This document shows positions 16,887 through 25,083 of a stretch of 64,000 nt of DNA, one piece after another. Source of the stretch: Kibdelosporangium philippinense. GTDB taxonomy: Bacteria > Actinomycetota > Actinomycetes > Mycobacteriales > Pseudonocardiaceae. Made by a program: the position numbers and the translations under genes. Position 1 is the stretch's first letter. Each line of letters starts with the position of its first letter. Below the pieces are notes generated by a model, which saw only the letters and a list, made by a program, of their open reading frames with translations, had not been told where the DNA came from and did no database searches. The stretch covers positions 2,113,501 through 2,177,500 of the forward strand of contig NZ_JAJVCN010000003.1 in assembly GCF_021390435.2 (NCBI RefSeq), in the 5' to 3' direction.

Positions 16887-17821
16887 TACCGGCTGGTCAG
16901 CTCGTCACGTACGAAGCCCGTCAGTGCCGAGGTGTCGGCGTCCAGCGCAACATCCACCAAGCGGTGGGTTGGCGGCTTGAGGCCGTTGCGCCGGTCGGCG
17001 AAGGTCGCGCCGCTGCCTGGACCGTCGGTGCAGTCGACGTCCAGCTCCAGCGGCGTGGTCTTCAGGATGCCCGGCCGGATCGCCTCGGCGACCGCGATGG
17101 CGTCGTGCATGATGAATTCGTCCCTGCCCATCTCCTGCAGGTAGAACTCCCGGTAATGCGGGGTCATCGCGACCAGTTCACGGCCGACCGCGTTGGCCGA
17201 GGAAACCGCCGACAGCCACTCATCGCCGACCGCGCACTTCATGGTGACGTCCAGCGGCACGAGCGTGACCGGCACGTCCTCCATCGCCAGCACTCGTCGA
17301 GCCGCCTCGGGATCGACCCACACGTTGAACTCGGCGGTCGGCGTGATGTTCCCGCCCGCGATCCCGCCACCCATGACCACCAACCGGTCGATCTTGGGCT
17401 TGATCCCCGGGTGTGCGCCGAGCAGCAGTGCGATGTTTGTCAACGGTCCGATCGGGACAATCGTGACCGGCTCGGGCGAGGCGGTGAGCAGGTCGACCAT
17501 GAACGTGACGGCATCGCGCGGATCCACGCTCGCCGACGACGTTCCGATGTTGTACGCGTGCCCGCCAAGCCCGTCGCTGCCGTGCGCGTCGTCGCTGCGC
17601 GGCGGCCTGCAGAGGGCCTTGTCCGCGCCGATCGCGACGGGCACATCGGGCCGTCCACACAGCGACAGGATGTTCAAGGCATTGCGCGTGGTGTGCTCGA
17701 TGCCGATGTTGCCTGCCACGGTCGTGACCCCGAGCAGGTCGACGTCCGGGTGGCGGGCCGCCAGCGCGATGGCGAAGGCGTCGTCAACGCCCGGGTCAGT
17801 GTCGATGATCAGGCGACGCAT
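16883..17821 (-). CDS. Nucleoside hydrolase (IunH family)
   Basis: 312 residues. The signature IIDTDPGVDDAFAI at the N-terminus supplies the calcium-binding Asp cluster. Further family segments are TTVAGNIGIEHTTRNAL, IVPIGPLTNIALLL, MGGGIAGGNITPTAEFN (second Ca site) and FIMHDAIAVAEAI. It splits N-ribosides into base and ribose. It is transcribed 14 bases after an MFS gene on the same strand, suggesting uptake of a nucleoside followed by hydrolysis. Confidence 0.9.
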   Translation of the reverse strand: MRRLIIDTDPGVDDAFAIALAARHPDVDLLGVTTVAGNIGIEHTTRNALNILSLCGRPDVPVAIGADKALCRPPRSDDAHGSDGLGGHAYNIGTSSASVDPRDAVTFMVDLLTASPEPVTIVPIGPLTNIALLLGAHPGIKPKIDRLVVMGGGIAGGNITPTAEFNVWVDPEAARRVLAMEDVPVTLVPLDVTMKCAVGDEWLSAVSSANAVGRELVAMTPHYREFYLQEMGRDEFIMHDAIAVAEAIRPGILKTTPLELDVDCTDGPGSGATFADRRNGLKPPTHRLVDVALDADTSALTGFVRDELTSRY

Positions 17822-17835
17822 GGTTCTCCCTAGCT

Positions 17836-19074
17836 TTAGCTCGCGAGTGCGTGGTCAACTTTCCGGCCAGGCACACCTGCCGCGATCGTGCCACGGAACA
17901 CGAACACCAAGCCCGCGAAGATCACGCCGGCTATCGCGGCCGCGACGAACGCGGACGACACGCTGACGTGCTCGACTAGGTAACCGCTCGCCGACTGGCC
18001 AACGGCAAGACCGAGCGTGACAGCCGTGATGACCCAGCCGAAGGCCTCGGTCATCGTGCTCGGCGGCGCGACCTGCTCAAGCACGGTCGAGTGCGAGGTC
18101 GACTGTGGCGTGATCATCGCGCCCGCGATCAGCAGCGTCACGCCCAACCAGAACAGCGTGGTCGGGATGGCCGAGAACGTGACGAGGATGCCGAACGCAC
18201 CGAGCAGCACGGGTAGACGCAGGTGCAACGGCCGTGGCCACGGACGCATTCCGTAGATCACGCCGAAGATGACCGAGCTGACCGACCAGACGCTCAGCAT
18301 CAGGCCGCCCATCGCCTGCTGACCGGCTGCGGTGGCTGCGGCTGGCACCGCGACCTCGACGAAGCCGATCACGACACCGAACCCCATCACCGCGAGGATG
18401 ACGGTCCACATACCAGGGCTGACCAGCGGGCCAAGCAAGCGCGATCCACTGTGTGCCGCCATGGGCTCCTGCTCACGGACGGTCTTGGTGAGCGCGAACG
18501 CGATCGCACCGGCCGTCTGGGACAACGCGCTGACCAAGACGGCGGTACCGCCCCACGGCAGCGCCGCGAGCAATCCGGCCAGACCTGGCCCGAGGATGAA
18601 GAACACCTCGATGCTGATCGCGTCGTAGTTGTACGCGGCCTGACGTGCCCTGCCTGCGGGCAGCAGACGTGACCACAACGTCCGGGACGCTGAACCAACG
18701 GTCGGCTGTGTCTTGCCGACCAGGAAGGCGAACGCGACGAGGGCCGGGGTGCTCGCGCCGGACTCGATGCTGATGATCGCGATGGTCACGAAGACCGCGA
18801 AGGCCGACGAAGTGGCCAGCAGCGGACGGCTCGGACCGAGGCGGTCCATGATCCTGCCTTGCGTGACGGAGCCGATCGCGGCGCCGATCAGCGCGCCGGC
18901 GGACACGAACCCGGCGGTGGCGTACGAGCCGGTGGTGCGTTGCACGTAGAAGAGCAGGGAGAAGCCGACCATCGCGATCGGCAGGCGGGCGAACACGGCG
19001 GCGATCACGGGTCCGCGAGCGCCAGGAGTGGTCAGGGCGGTCCGGTAGTCAGCGAACGACACGTTGTGGGACAC
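17836..19074 (-). CDS. MFS transporter
   Basis: 412 residues, about 12 hydrophobic segments. Loop motif GRIMDRLGPSRPLLA between TM2 and TM3 is the MFS signature. Similar in layout to the MFS protein at 54594 (both have ...LDS/YDAISIE...FILGPGLAG after TM5), so probably a drug or metabolite exporter subgroup. It is the first gene of a two-gene unit with the nucleoside hydrolase. A palindrome 21 bases upstream of its start is a likely operator. Confidence 0.8.
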   Translation of the reverse strand: MSHNVSFADYRTALTTPGARGPVIAAVFARLPIAMVGFSLLFYVQRTTGSYATAGFVSAGALIGAAIGSVTQGRIMDRLGPSRPLLATSSAFAVFVTIAIISIESGASTPALVAFAFLVGKTQPTVGSASRTLWSRLLPAGRARQAAYNYDAISIEVFFILGPGLAGLLAALPWGGTAVLVSALSQTAGAIAFALTKTVREQEPMAAHSGSRLLGPLVSPGMWTVILAVMGFGVVIGFVEVAVPAAATAAGQQAMGGLMLSVWSVSSVIFGVIYGMRPWPRPLHLRLPVLLGAFGILVTFSAIPTTLFWLGVTLLIAGAMITPQSTSHSTVLEQVAPPSTMTEAFGWVITAVTLGLAVGQSASGYLVEHVSVSSAFVAAAIAGVIFAGLVFVFRGTIAAGVPGRKVDHALAS

Positions 19075-19094
19075 ACGTACCAGTATGGAGGTAA

Positions 19095-19112
19095 GTGGTA
19101 CCCGCGTACCAC
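19095..19112. promoter_or_regulatory. Palindromic operator-like site upstream of the MFS gene
   Basis: GTGGTAC-CCGC-GTACCAC, perfect 7-bp arms, 21 bases before the MFS start; a half site GTACCAG lies at 19077-19083. Size and spacing fit a TetR- or MarR-type repressor. No regulator gene is adjacent, so the binder is unknown. Confidence 0.45.
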
Positions 19113-19673
19113 TAAATTACGGTGCGTTTGCTCACCCTCGTCCGATTGGGGGACGCTGCCGAGAACTCGATCACAGTTCCGTAACGGACAGTGAATTCAG
19201 GATGAACTCGCACAACGAATAGAACTCAACCGAGTCCTTGAAGGGTGAAAAGACTTGAGTAGCAGGGGTCCGGCGGGTGATGGTGGATTTCGCCGCACAA
19301 CGCCGGGTACCCGGAAAGCGGTGAAAAGCTCCCTCCGGCGGAAGGGTCGGGGCCAAGAAGCACGGAGGGCGGGGAGCGCGAACCGTCGGGGGATGGCTCG
19401 CGCCAACAAGGAAGGCGCCTGGTGGCCACGTCGGGGGTGGCCGCCAGGCGCCTTTCTCGTACCCGAAGCGAAGCAAGGGTAAGAGAAAGGAAGCCGCCTC
19501 AGTCGCGTGTCTGCCTTTGCGGCGTGGGAGTCGCTCCATCCGCGGCGAACAGCGACGGCCAGCCAAGCTGGAAGCGAGTCGGATGGAGGACTCACACGCG
19601 ACGCAAAGGCGGACACGCGGAAAAGGCAACCAAAGACGCGACAGCACGGGAGCCTGCGAGCCCAAGACGGCGG
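19113..19673. other. Gene-poor stretch between the MFS gene and Crp
   Basis: Open frames here, such as minus 19171-19665, are arginine/proline-rich with no domain and no ribosome site; I take none as a gene. The stretch holds one strong hairpin (19411-19457) and a low-quality GC-rich segment that may be relic DNA. Confidence 0.5.
19411..19457. terminator. Strong GC-rich hairpin terminator
   Basis: Arms AAGGCGCCTGGTGGCC and GGCCGCCAGGCGCCTT flank a short loop, and TTTC follows on the plus strand. Position is inside the gene-poor stretch, so the gene it serves is unclear. Confidence 0.6.
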
Positions 19674-19739
19674 ACGCAGGGAACGGTCAACACGGTGTGC
19701 CGCAACGGTGGACACGGCCTTCAGGAACGGTGGACACGC
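19674..19739. repeat. Solitary array of three 22-bp units (IS3-relic type)
   Basis: Units 19674-19695, 19696-19717 and 19718-19739 match, in the same order and with the same GGTCAAC variant in the outer unit, the reverse complement of the array at 13882-13947. No partner end or ORF is near. Confidence 0.6.
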
Positions 19740-19740
19740 G

Positions 19741-19775
19741 AAAAAGCCCTGGCAAGTTCGGTGCCAGGGCTTTTT
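19741..19775. terminator. Intrinsic terminator of crp
   Basis: AAAAAGCCCTGGCA and TGCCAGGGCTTTTT around a short loop; A and T tracts on both sides allow termination in both directions. Just downstream of the crp stop on the minus strand. Confidence 0.85.
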
Positions 19776-19787
19776 CGGGTCTTGGGG

Positions 19788-20462
19788 TCAGCGGGCGCGT
19801 CGGGCCAGGCGTTCCGGGTCCAGGATCAGCACGCTCTTGCCTTCGAGCCGCAGCCAGCCGCGGTGGGCGAAGTCCGCGAGCGCCTTGTTCACCGTCTCCC
19901 GGGAAGCACCGACGTACTGGGCGATCTCTTCCTGCGTCAGGTCGTGGGTGACCCGCAGCAGGCCAGCCTCCTGGCTGCCGAACCGCTGCGCCAGCTGCAG
20001 CAGCGCCTTGGCGACACGCCCGGGCACGTCGGTGAAGATCAGGTCGGCGAGCATGCCGTTGGTCCGGCGCAGCCTGCGGGCAACCACCCGAAGCAGCTGC
20101 TCCGCGATTTCGGGGCGGGTGGCGATCCACTGCCGCAGTTCCGGTCGGCCCATGGTCACCGCGCGGACCTCGGTCACGGTTGTCGCCGTCGAGGTGCGCG
20201 GGCCTGGGTCGAAGATCGAGAGCTCGCCGAACATGTCGGACGGGCCGAAGATGCCGAGCAGGTTCTCCCGGCCGTCTGGCGATTTCCTGCCAAGCTTCAC
20301 TTTGCCCGACAGGATGATGTACAGCCGGTCACCGGGCTCGCCCTCGGCGAAGATGACGTGCCCGCGGGGGAATTCCACGTTCTCGAGCGTCTGGCTCAGC
20401 GCCTCGGCTGCCGCGGGCTCAACCCCCTGGAAGATGCCTGCCCTGGCCAGGGTCTCGTCCAC
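19788..20462 (-). CDS. crp: Crp/Fnr-family cAMP-receptor-like regulator
   Basis: 224 residues, GTG start. The N-terminal cyclic-nucleotide domain (residues 20-125) contains GDRLYIILSGKVKLG and the phosphate-binding FGELSIFDPGPRTSTATT. The C-terminal winged helix has LTQEEIAQYVGASRETVNKALADF. Length and motifs match the mycobacterial Crp (Rv3676) group, a global regulator that binds TGTGA-N6-TCACA-like sites. It lies next to nth as in mycobacteria. Confidence 0.92.
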   Translation of the reverse strand: MDETLARAGIFQGVEPAAAEALSQTLENVEFPRGHVIFAEGEPGDRLYIILSGKVKLGRKSPDGRENLLGIFGPSDMFGELSIFDPGPRTSTATTVTEVRAVTMGRPELRQWIATRPEIAEQLLRVVARRLRRTNGMLADLIFTDVPGRVAKALLQLAQRFGSQEAGLLRVTHDLTQEEIAQYVGASRETVNKALADFAHRGWLRLEGKSVLILDPERLARRAR

Positions 20463-20579
20463 GCTCGTCCCTCCTGTCGAGACACGGCGAACTAGACGCC
20501 GTCGCCGTCTTCACTACCTGCAGTGTAGGACGTTCACCCGGATGCACTTACCGGGCACGCCGACGCTACCGCTTGGTAG

Positions 20580-20831
20580 TCACATGCGCACGCGCTGCCT
20601 CGTCCGCGCGGCGCGTCCACCGCGCCTGCGCAGCCGGAACAGATCGAGTGCGCGGCCGATGCCGTGACCGTAGAGCGCGCGGGCCTCGTCGGGGCGCATG
20701 TCCTCGAGAAGCTGGGTGACCTCGTCCTCACGCACTGCCGCGTCTCGCAGTTTTGTCTCGACGCGTTCCATGAACAGCGCGAAGAGCATGACCACGAGCG
20801 GTACCACGAACACGAACCAGACTGCCACCAT
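20580..20831 (-). CDS. Small membrane protein upstream of crp
   Basis: 83 residues from ATG 20831 with GAGGA upstream. One N-terminal membrane segment (AVWFVFVVPLVVMLFALFM) is followed by an acidic helix (EDEVTQLLEDMRPDEARALY) and a basic C-terminus (RLRRRGGRAARTRQR). Convergent or divergent coding is ruled out because nth lies on the other strand. The position between crp and nth suggests a conserved family gene; function unknown. Confidence 0.65.
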   Translation of the reverse strand: MVAVWFVFVVPLVVMLFALFMERVETKLRDAAVREDEVTQLLEDMRPDEARALYGHGIGRALDLFRLRRRGGRAARTRQRVRM

Positions 20832-20925
20832 CGGTTTAATCCTCGCTTAACGTGCTTGCTTCGGCACATTGACTAAGACGTCTGGGGTCGGTCGACGTTG
20901 TTCGGCTGCGCCGTAGGCTAGTCCC

Positions 20926-21711
20926 GTGCCTCCCGCCACCAAGCAGCCCCCCGGGCAGACGGTCAAGCCGGCGACGGGGTTGGTCCGGCGCGCTCGCCGG
21001 ATGATCCGCGCGTTGTCGGAGGCTTTCCCGGACGCGCGTGCCGAGCTGGATTTCACCAACCCACTTGAACTCATCGTCGCGGTCGTGTTGTCCGCGCAGA
21101 CCACGGACGTGCGGGTCAACCTGACCACGCCCGCGCTGTTCGCGAAGTACAAAACCGCCGAGGCGTACGCCAGCGCTGACCGGACTGAGCTGGAAGAACT
21201 GATCCGGCCGACCGGCTTCTACCGCAACAAGGCCGCCGCGCTGATCGGGCTTGGCGCCGCGCTGGTCGAGCACTACAACGGCGAGGTCCCCGGCACGATG
21301 GAAGAGCTGGTCAAGCTGCCGGGTGTCGGCCGCAAGACCGCGAATGTCGTGCTGGGCAACGCCTTCGGTGTGCCTGGGCTGACCGTGGACACGCACTTCG
21401 GCAGGCTCGTCCGGCGTTGGGAGTGGACGGCCGAGGAGGACCCGGTCAAGGTCGAGTACGCGGTCGGCGCGCTGTTGCCACCCAAGGACTGGACGATGGC
21501 ATCGCACTGGATCATCTTCCACGGCCGCCGCGTCTGTCACGCCAAGAAGCCCGCATGCGGCGCATGTGTGCTGGCCAAGGACTGCCCGTCGTACGGCACC
21601 GGGCCGACCGAGTTCGAGGCGGCGGCCAAGCTGGTCAAGGGTGTGGAGGCCGAGCACCTGATCGCGCTGGCCGAGAAGGCTGCCAAGCCGAAGCGCAAGG
21701 CAGCCGGTTGA
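20926..21711 (+). CDS. nth: Endonuclease III, DNA glycosylase/AP lyase
   Basis: 261 residues. It removes oxidised pyrimidines and cleaves abasic sites in base-excision repair. The helix-hairpin-helix LPGVGRKTANVVLG carries the catalytic Lys, and VDTHFGRL the catalytic Asp. The 4Fe-4S cluster ligands are C-x6-C-x2-C-x5-C in CHAKKPACGACVLAKDC. The N-terminal 20 residues and the C-terminal Lys/Ala tail are extensions. It is the first gene of a run nth-TlpA-NUDIX-MarP with overlapping or close starts. Confidence 0.95.
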   Translation: MPPATKQPPGQTVKPATGLVRRARRMIRALSEAFPDARAELDFTNPLELIVAVVLSAQTTDVRVNLTTPALFAKYKTAEAYASADRTELEELIRPTGFYRNKAAALIGLGAALVEHYNGEVPGTMEELVKLPGVGRKTANVVLGNAFGVPGLTVDTHFGRLVRRWEWTAEEDPVKVEYAVGALLPPKDWTMASHWIIFHGRRVCHAKKPACGACVLAKDCPSYGTGPTEFEAAAKLVKGVEAEHLIALAEKAAKPKRKAAG

Positions 21712-22274
21712 GCGTCAAGGTTCGTTGGGCGATCGTCGCGCTGGTCCTGGTCGTGGCTGGCGCGATCGCGCTGTGGCCGCGTAACGAGCAAGCGCCGCAG
21801 GCAGCAGCGCCGCCGCCCGAGCCGATCAAGACCAACCTGCCGACGTGCGCACGGCAGGGTGTCGCGCTGGAAACCATGCAGGGCCTGAAGGCGACCTGCC
21901 TTGCCGACGGCGGTGTCGCGGATGTCGCGCAAGCGTTTGCCGGACCGGTCATCGTGAACGTCTGGGCCACGTGGTGCTCGCCCTGCCAGGACGAACTGCC
22001 CGTGCTCTCGGCATACGCCGCCGAGCCGGACGCCATCCCGATCGTGACGCTCGCGATCGAGAGCGAGCAGTCCACCGCGATCGCGATGCTGACGAACCTG
22101 AACGTCAAGCTCCCGGCCCTGCTCGACAACGACGGCTCGGTGCGCAAGGCGCTGAAGGTGCCGGCCTCGCTGCCCGCGTCGTACCTGATCGACGCTCAGG
22201 GAACGGTGAACTTCATCAACGATCCGCGCGTGTTCAAGTCTGTGGCGGACGTACGCAAGGCGGCAGGCCGATGA
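21708..22274 (+). CDS. Membrane-anchored TlpA/ResA-like thioredoxin
   Basis: 188 residues from TTG 21708, overlapping the nth stop. One N-terminal anchor (VRWAIVALVLVVAGAIALW) precedes an extracytoplasmic thioredoxin fold with the redox motif WATWCSPC near residue 88 and a cis-Pro region ASLPASYLIDAQGT. An extra cysteine pair (LPTCARQ, KATCLAD) precedes the fold. It probably reduces or shuffles disulfides on the outside of the membrane (homologue of Rv3673c). The stop overlaps the next ATG, so it is an operon. Confidence 0.85.
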   Translation: MSVKVRWAIVALVLVVAGAIALWPRNEQAPQAAAPPPEPIKTNLPTCARQGVALETMQGLKATCLADGGVADVAQAFAGPVIVNVWATWCSPCQDELPVLSAYAAEPDAIPIVTLAIESEQSTAIAMLTNLNVKLPALLDNDGSVRKALKVPASLPASYLIDAQGTVNFINDPRVFKSVADVRKAAGR

Positions 22275-22951
22275 CGCACGGTCCGCTGGTGGATCCGGCC
22301 GACGTCCCGAACTGGATGAGCAAGCTCGTCGAGGGCACGCGGGACATCGACGTCGAGGTCTTCCGCAGGCTCAGCCCGCCGGACCACGTGATCGCGCGGG
22401 ACGCGGCTGTCCTGATCTTGCTCGCCGAGGGTCACGACGGTCCGGACGTGTTGTTGCTGCTGCGGTCGGACGCGCTTGGCTCGCACGCTGGCCAGGTCGC
22501 GTTCCCGGGCGGGAAGGCCGATGAGGGCGACGACTTCCCGATCGGGACCGCACTTCGTGAAGCGGCCGAGGAGACCGGGGTGTTCCTGCCCGGTGTCCAG
22601 CCGGTCGCCGTTATGCCCGCTTTGTATGTGCCCGTTTCCAAGTTCATGGTCACACCCGTGCTCGCGTACTGGCATACGCCGTCGCCGGTGCGGGCGGTCG
22701 ACCCCGCGGAGACCGCCGCGGTCGCCCGCATCCCGCTTGATCACCTCGCGAACCCGGCGAACCGTTTCATGGTCCGCCATCCGTCCGGCTTCATCGGGCC
22801 CGCGTTCTCCGCGCCCGGCATGCTGGTGTGGGGGTTCACCGGTGCCCTGCTGACGCTCGTGCTGCACGTCGGCGGGTGGGAAGTGCCGTGGGACACGACC
22901 GACGTCCGGGAACTTGACGTAGCGTGGCGGTCTAGCCGTCCGGAGGAGTGA
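22271..22951 (+). CDS. NUDIX CoA pyrophosphatase-like protein
   Basis: 226 residues from ATG 22271 (ATGA overlap). The UPF0035 signature LLLLRSDALGSHAGQVAFPGG sits directly before a full NUDIX box GGKADEGD...ALREAAEETGV. The combination marks the CoA-pyrophosphatase branch, which splits CoA and acyl-CoA into phosphopantetheine and 3',5'-ADP. Corresponds to Rv3672c in position. Confidence 0.88.
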   Translation: MTHGPLVDPADVPNWMSKLVEGTRDIDVEVFRRLSPPDHVIARDAAVLILLAEGHDGPDVLLLLRSDALGSHAGQVAFPGGKADEGDDFPIGTALREAAEETGVFLPGVQPVAVMPALYVPVSKFMVTPVLAYWHTPSPVRAVDPAETAAVARIPLDHLANPANRFMVRHPSGFIGPAFSAPGMLVWGFTGALLTLVLHVGGWEVPWDTTDVRELDVAWRSSRPEE

Positions 22952-22954
22952 AGC

Positions 22955-24139
22955 TTGAACTGGGTCGACGTGCTGGTGCTCGCACTTGTCGTGCTTGCCG
23001 CGATTTCGGGCGCACGGCAAGGCGTGGTGATCGCGCTGCCGGCCTTGATCGGTGTGTTCGGCGGGCTGGTGCTCGGCGCGCTGATCGCGCCGCTTGTCGT
23101 CGAGAACTTCACCAACTTCGCCACAAGGGCCGCGTTCTTCATCGCGATCGTGGTCTTCCTCGTCGCTCTGGGTGAGACGGCCGGGGTATGGGTCGGCAGA
23201 ACCCTGCGGCGAAAAATGAAGACGCCCAACCTGACGCCTGTTGAGAGCATTCTCGGCGCGCTCGTGCAGGGCGTTGTCGTGTTCGTGGTCGCGTGGATCA
23301 TCGCTCTTCCGCTGACCACGGTCACCGGTCTTCCCGGTCTGGCACAGGCGATCCGCGGATCGGTCGTGCTTGGCGGCGTCGACGACATCATGCCGCCGGG
23401 TGCGGAACAACTGCCCAACGGTGTGAAGAAGCTGCTCGACGACTCCGGTTTCCCCAGTGTGGTCGGGCCGTTCTCGCAGACGCCGTTGGTGGACACGAGC
23501 CCGCCGGACCCTGCGTTGCAGAACAGCCCGGTCGTGCAGCGGGTGCGAGGCAGCGTGCTGAAGATCCACGCGCGGGCCCAGTCGTGTTCTCGTGCCTTGG
23601 AAGGCACTGGCTTCGTGATCTCACCGCAGCGCGTGATGACGAACGCGCACGTGGTCGCCGGTACCGACCAGGTCTCCGTCGAGACCAACGAGGGCCAGCT
23701 CGACGCGCGTGTCGTGCTCTACGACCCGCTGGTGGACGTGGCGATCCTGTCCGTGCCGGAGCTCAACGCGAGGCCGTTGCAGTTCGCGGCTTCGGAGGCC
23801 ACCAAGGGTGATTCCAGCATCGTGCTCGGCTATCCGTTGGACGGTCCGTACACCGCGTCAGCTGCGCGGATCCGTGAGCGGATCAACCTGCGTGGCCCGG
23901 ACATCTACGACGCCAGCACGGTGACAAGGGACGTGTTCACGGTTCGCGCGAAGGTACAGAGCGGTAACTCCGGCGGTCCGCTGGTCGACCCGAACGGCCA
24001 GGTCGTCGGCGTGGTCTTCGGTGCCGCGGTGGACGACGACGAGACGGGTTTCGTGCTGACGGCCAAGGAAGTGTCGGACGAGGTGCAGCAGGCGCCGAGC
24101 CTGACCCGCCGAGTCCCCACCGGGGCGTGCGCGGCCTAG
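22955..24139 (+). CDS. marP: MarP-type membrane serine protease
   Basis: 394 residues from TTG 22955 with GGAGGAG 8 bases upstream. Four N-terminal membrane helices of the CvpA/colicin-V type span residues 1-120. A periplasmic chymotrypsin-like domain follows with His232 (TNAHVVAG), Asp261 (VDVAIL) and Ser339 (SGNSGGPL). Cys211 and Cys392 are placed like the activating disulfide of mycobacterial MarP. MarP is needed for acid and oxidative stress resistance through cleavage of a peptidoglycan hydrolase. The upstream TlpA-like protein is a possible redox partner, which is inference. Confidence 0.93.
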   Translation: MNWVDVLVLALVVLAAISGARQGVVIALPALIGVFGGLVLGALIAPLVVENFTNFATRAAFFIAIVVFLVALGETAGVWVGRTLRRKMKTPNLTPVESILGALVQGVVVFVVAWIIALPLTTVTGLPGLAQAIRGSVVLGGVDDIMPPGAEQLPNGVKKLLDDSGFPSVVGPFSQTPLVDTSPPDPALQNSPVVQRVRGSVLKIHARAQSCSRALEGTGFVISPQRVMTNAHVVAGTDQVSVETNEGQLDARVVLYDPLVDVAILSVPELNARPLQFAASEATKGDSSIVLGYPLDGPYTASAARIRERINLRGPDIYDASTVTRDVFTVRAKVQSGNSGGPLVDPNGQVVGVVFGAAVDDDETGFVLTAKEVSDEVQQAPSLTRRVPTGACAA

Positions 24140-25083
24140 AAAGACCCGGATAGCCAGGACTTCAGGGCTTTGTTGACGGCATCGGGCGCTTCCTCGTGCG
24201 GGTAGTGGCCGATGGTGGGCAGCACCTGCAGCGGAGCGTCGCGGTCGAGCCAACGGCGGGACGCTTCGGCCGTAGCGAGCAGCATCACCGGGTCCTTGGC
24301 GCCGTGGATTCGTAGTGACGGCACGGAAATCGGTTTGTCCAACGCCTCGGTGAACCTGCGTCCATCGCTGCGGATCTGGGATCGCACGGCCCACCGGTAG
24401 TACTCCATCGCGGAGAACGCGACGCCGCGGATCCGGATTGCTTGCTTGTAGCGTTCGACGGCGGCCGTGAAATCGGGGCTGGCGGCCCATTGCCTGCCCG
24501 CCCACTGCCGCATCAGGTGTTCGAGCGCGACCGCGTTGTCCTTGATCAGCTTGCGTTCCGGGTACATCGGGATCTGGCCGCGAAACAGTGCTCCGATTGC
24601 CCTCGCCTGGTTGCGTTCACGGCGGCGCAACGCGGTCCGGCGGATCTGGCGGCGCAGCGCGAGCGGATGCGGCGCGCCGATGGCGACGACCGAGTGCACG
24701 AGCCGTGGGTGCAGTGCCGCCGCCGACCACGCCAACAGGCCACCCCAGCCGTGACCCAGCACGTGCGCTTTGCGTTCCCCCAAGGCTTTGATCAGCCCGC
24801 CGACGTCGCCTGCGAGTGTCCAGGCGTCGTAGCCGCGCGGCGGCTTGTCCGAGTCCCCGTATCCCCGCAGGTCAACGGCGACGGCACGGAATCCGGCAGC
24901 GCTCAGCGCGGTGAGCTGGTGGCGCCAGCCCCACCAGAATTCGCCGAACCCGTGCAGCATCAGCACGAGCGGGCCCTCGCCGGTCTCGCCGATGTGCAGC
25001 CTTATCCCGTTGGCGTGCACATCGCGATGCGCCCACGGGCCGTCGATCCGGACCGTCGACGGGTCAGGAAGCAGGTTTCTCAT
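24136..25083 (-). CDS. Alpha/beta hydrolase, EphE-like, without the Asp nucleophile
   Basis: 315 residues. The oxyanion-hole motif is HGFGEFWWGWRHQL; AVAVDLRGYGDSDKPPRGYD follows. At the nucleophile elbow the sequence is LGHGWGGLLAW, so the epoxide-hydrolase Asp is Gly at residue 112. The later catalytic-type Asp (HGAKDPVM) and His (IGHYPHEEAP) are present. Hydrolysis by the classical two-step mechanism is therefore unlikely; the role is open. It is convergent with MarP by 4 bases and overlaps the next gene by 20 bases. Confidence 0.8.
   Translation of the reverse strand: MRNLLPDPSTVRIDGPWAHRDVHANGIRLHIGETGEGPLVLMLHGFGEFWWGWRHQLTALSAAGFRAVAVDLRGYGDSDKPPRGYDAWTLAGDVGGLIKALGERKAHVLGHGWGGLLAWSAAALHPRLVHSVVAIGAPHPLALRRQIRRTALRRRERNQARAIGALFRGQIPMYPERKLIKDNAVALEHLMRQWAGRQWAASPDFTAAVERYKQAIRIRGVAFSAMEYYRWAVRSQIRSDGRRFTEALDKPISVPSLRIHGAKDPVMLLATAEASRRWLDRDAPLQVLPTIGHYPHEEAPDAVNKALKSWLSGSF

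Noticed and set aside
19171..19665. 164-residue minus ORF
   Set aside because: Arg/Pro-rich with no domain; crosses a strong hairpin (19411-19457).
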